DNA of 64,000 nucleotides, taken from Bursaphelenchus xylophilus (lineage: Eukaryota > Nematoda > Chromadorea > Rhabditida > Aphelenchoididae). The translations under genes were made by a program, and so were the position numbers. The notes under the pieces were generated by a model, which searched no databases, had not been told where the DNA came from, and was given only the letters and a program-made list of their open reading frames with translations. Location of the stretch: positions 4,154,001 through 4,218,000 of the forward strand of contig CAJFCV020000006.1 of the NCBI GenBank assembly GCA_904066235.2, given 5' to 3'. Positions 60,801-64,000 of the stretch are shown here, piece by piece. Positions within the stretch are counted from its first letter, which is position 1; every line of letters begins with the position of its first letter.

Positions 60801-62785
60801 TTTCATCAAAATATATCAATCAAATCCTCATCAAGATCCCCCAAAAAATCTCCAAATAGTTTTGCTAAAAACCCCGCAAAAACAACGTTCTTTTTCCGAA
60901 AATAAAGTTTCAAATCGGCAGTCAAAAAGATCAGTTAGAAGCACGGGATCTTCGACTTCTCTCCGTTCTGGATTCTGCGGGATTTGGCGGCGGTTCCAAC
61001 CAAAAAGACAACGTTTTTCGGGAAAGCGATAAAAGAGATTTATGAGAGCGACAGAGCCAAAGGAAAAACATTGGAATTAACGTGGTTTTGCAGCAAAATA
61101 ATATACAAGATTCTGCAGTAGTAAGTAAACAGAATGTTTTGAGCAAAACACTTTTTTCGGTGGGGAAATTTCAGATGTTTTTGAAAGAAAAAGACGGGAA
61201 AAGGTCAAACTTGTGATCGCATTATCTTTTTTTCGTAAAAATAAATTGTAAAAAGTAGAGTTATTAGAGAAAAAATTGATTAACGAGCTTGATAAGGGAA
61301 ATTAGAAAAAATTGAGGGGTTTGTTTAGATGGTACTGAATGGAACCTTAAAAAAGTGAATGTATTTTATGGGAGGAATTCTCAGGGTACTACGCTCAGAT
61401 TCTGAGAGTATTTGGAAAAAATTTATATTACAATTTTAGAAGATATATGCTATTTTTAGCAGTAGTTTGGAAGGACTACCCTGGATTGTTAAGTCAGAAA
61501 TGGCAGAAATCGGAAAGAAATTGAAAATTCAATAAAAAATCAAAATTTTACGTATAAAAAGCCCGAAGGTGTAGCCCCAAAAATTCACAAAACAAACCAT
61601 AGAATCACTCAAAAACATTTTTCTGCCAGTCTCTCCTCATTTTAGGAGTTGAGAATTCCGTTGTTAGAAATTTTTTGCCCCGGGTATTCAAAATTTTTTG
61701 ATAGACTCGGCCATGGCAAAGATGTAATCTGTAAAGTCATTCCAACACGTCATTTTTTAGATACAAAAAAAAGTTTTCAAAAATAGAAAATACCAAAAGC
61801 CTCACAAAATTTCTCCCAGAAAATTCCGAGATTCATTCCCAAAAAATCGTTACCATTCTCCCTAGAAAATCCAACTACAATCTCAATATTTACCCTAAAC
61901 TGCCAACCATTACACATTTCAAATCCCCGCTCCCTCAAAACGCGAATGTTCGGAAAATCAGAGAAAAAAGAGGGGGGAGATTCGCCCTTACAATTTATTT
62001 TGTCTCAACTCAAAAACTCTCGTGGGTCTCGACCTTTGCTTCCCCCTGTTTCCCTTGCTCCATTTCCCGAACTTTTTTCGCTTTTTTCGATTCCCTAAAA
62101 ATTTTTGTTTGAATCAGCCGCAAAAACGGTCATTTCGCGGTCGATCCGTCGCCTTTGAGCCGTAAACAGAGTTATTTGAATAATTGGGGCGCGTGATGAT
62201 CGCGTTGAAAGGGTCAGTGGGAATGTGGAAGGCGGGAAAAAATGGAGATTGCTGATTGTGGGAAAAACTGAAAATTTGTGTGGCAAATTTGATAACAATT
62301 CTGTAGTTGTATGGGTCGTATAAATACATATAACCACCAAATTTTACCCAGCTCCCTGTGAGGTGACAGAGAGCGCACAAGGTCTTTAAATCAAGCCACA
62401 AAATGATGACCAATTTGAACCGTCAAAACAGCAAGTCTTTTTTTCAATTGCACCTTGCTGTAGCATAAAAATTTGACAGTAAAGATGCCCGAGGCTCAAC
62501 TCTCGGTTTCCCATAAAATTTTGCCTATTTCTTGCACATTGGTCACACATCAATTACGAAAGATTTTAACTCACGTTTTGCAAGCGCTGTCAAAATTTTC
62601 AACGATCATTGCAAGTGAGAGACTATAGAAAACAAGGAGACTCGACACAGAGAAAAGTTGATCAAAGAATTTATCAATGATTTTATTGTCAAAAACACTA
62701 CCAAATAATTCGAATCGGATGTTATTATACATATATACAGGCCTCATTGAGGAGATCACAAAAAAGTTACAAAAATTTAACAAAA

Positions 62786-64000
62786 CTAAAACTTGAGTCG
62801 ATCTTTTTTAACGTTGTCTTCATCACTATCAGTATCAACAAAAACTGAGTCTTCCACTTTCTCGGGGATTACCAAAGGTACCATTCGATTATGGAAAACG
62901 AGCCATGCGGCGATCACAAAAGCCACCACAGCAATCGACATTATCCATGGGATCTGAGGTCCATATTTGGTGTAAGCCTGACTGGCCAGGATGGGCCCGA
63001 CTAATCTGGCGGCACTTCCGCACATTTGAAGGATCCCTTGCTGGGTACCCTAAAGTTGACGTTTGTAGAGACCGAACAATTGTTACAGTCCTATTTTGGC
63101 ACTTACAATTCTTCTCGGCCCGAGAATCTTTGAGAACAAAGTGTTCAAAGTGATGTTGATATTTGGCTGGCAAAACCCAACAAAGATTACAGTTGTAATG
63201 TAAAAGAGATATTCGTCGACTCGCGGCACGCTTTCACACCAATCAAAGCGATCGCTGTTGCAACCAGTCAGCTCGGTTCCATTGTCTTGAGCAAGGTCGT
63301 ACTCTGAAAAGTTCCTCATGGACATGTGTCAATTTATAGGGACATATAGAGATAATGGTGATAAGGCTTTGATGTTTTAGTTTAACTGGTGACTTTAGCG
63401 GCTAAAAATGTGGCAAAGAAGCTCAGACTGGAGTCGGAATTGAGCCTTCTGGTCGAGAAAAAGAATGTTCCGGTTAAGTTGCAATGGTTTTTTTGAATTC
63501 TTCCTATAGGTACAACAGGTTCTTCTTTACGAATAAACTGCTTATCAGGTATTCAACCGTGCGTTATAGAAGAGATTCGTTTAACAGATGTTAAACAATG
63601 GAGGTCAATTTTTTGCCAAATTCAACCCTTGGTTACTTCAGAATCGCTCTCCATATACGGGTTTTATTTTGCAGGCGTTCGTTGTACAGTGACTTCGCTG
63701 TACATGTCTAATGTCGACTTACCTTGCTGAGAATACGTTTCCGGACGTCCTGGCAAAAATGGCCATGCATAGGTTACAAAGTGGAAGATCAACAGCCCGA
63801 AGAAGGCGATTATCACTTGACGACGCAGGTTCATGCTGAAAAAAACCCCATTTTAATATCCTTACTTAAATCTAGCAAATTTTAGATTTAAAAAAGAGCT
63901 GTATATTTATGACTTACTACCGATCCAATTTGAAGACAACAAACGCGATGTACAACACCAACGCAACTGCTGTTGACGCAGCATGAACAACACCGAGAAC
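62786..64000 (-). CDS. MFSD8: MFSD8/CLN7-like major facilitator transporter (N-terminal part outside window)
   Basis: The C-terminal half of a lysosomal-type MFS transporter. Exons are 63918->64000, 63723-63835, 63107-63303 and 62786-63049, all in phase. The stretch LTGCNSDRFDWC, then a helix, LFSKILGPRR, and GILQMCGSAARLVGPILASQ (with AYTKYGP following) matches the order and spacing of the CLN7 C-terminus (TGC..W C, SKILGP, GSGAR.LGP, Q.Y...GP). The tail is acidic (DTDSDEDN) and carries no obvious dileucine signal. In vertebrates CLN7 is a lysosomal chloride-conducting MFS protein linked to neuronal ceroid lipofuscinosis; here the function is inferred from homology. Intron 63304-63722 contains an unexplained open stretch on the + strand. 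Confidence 0.85.

Larger units (their letters stand above)
59170..62785. other. intergenic/5' region, repeats only
   Basis: Should contain the missing 5' exon(s) of the WD-like gene, but none stands out. A foldback at 59660-59832, repeat B remnants near 60585-60800 and 61385-61450, and A/T-rich filler account for most of it. Confidence 0.5.

Overview
The window reads as nuclear DNA of a small-genome metazoan, most probably a free-living rhabditid-type nematode. Introns are mostly GT..TTTTCAG, exons are clearly more GC-rich than the A/T-rich DNA around them, and many genes encode small membrane or secreted proteins in several short exons. A cytoplasmic initiator tRNA-Met of ordinary eukaryotic type is present. 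The genus cannot be fixed from the sequence. Gene models were built by hand: splice sites were chosen so that reading phase is kept across every junction.

Layout. 1-1.8 kb: 3' part of a gene for a CCCH zinc-finger/RS-domain protein (+). 2.3-4.4 kb: a near-perfect palindrome holding two head-to-head copies of a gene for a secreted, very His-rich protein of 143 aa. 4.4-8.3 kb (-): a type I membrane glycoprotein and, about 310 bp upstream on the same strand, a four-TM protein; this is a possible operon. 8.3-13.6 kb: repeats, including a foldback with two tRNA-like units that abuts the start of the four-TM gene. 13.6-15.4 kb (+): a single-pass membrane protein. 16.6-19.5 kb (-): a second four-TM protein, paralogous to the first. 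19.5-27.2 kb: repeat-filled, with a hAT-like MITE nested in an older foldback. 27.2-31.6 kb (-): a CIP4/TOCA-family F-BAR/HR1/SH3 protein whose F-BAR is preceded by an unusual 560-residue low-complexity region. 34.4-35.9 kb: a 1.49-kb almost perfect foldback with Tc1-like ends. 36-49.7 kb: gene-poor. 49.8 kb: tRNA-iMet (-). 51.2-54.3 kb: an unresolved small gene (+), a type I membrane protein (+) and, converging on it, another membrane protein (-). 55.4-57 kb: three nested palindromes inserted in an older dispersed repeat. 57.7-59.2 kb (-): a WD-repeat-like protein, 5' end not found. 62.8-64 kb (-): the 3' half of an MFSD8/CLN7-like transporter that runs off the window.

Functionally the genes are not an obvious pathway. 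The common theme is membrane-associated products: two tetraspans, four single-pass proteins, a lysosomal-type transporter and a membrane-bending F-BAR protein. The most striking non-coding feature is the density of palindromic, non-autonomous DNA elements. At least seven copies of one MITE family are present, three of them in introns, with several other foldbacks and two clear nested insertions. No transposase gene is visible. The best candidates for new biology are the palindromic His-rich gene pair, the extended TOCA protein and the large palindromes as possible dsRNA sources.
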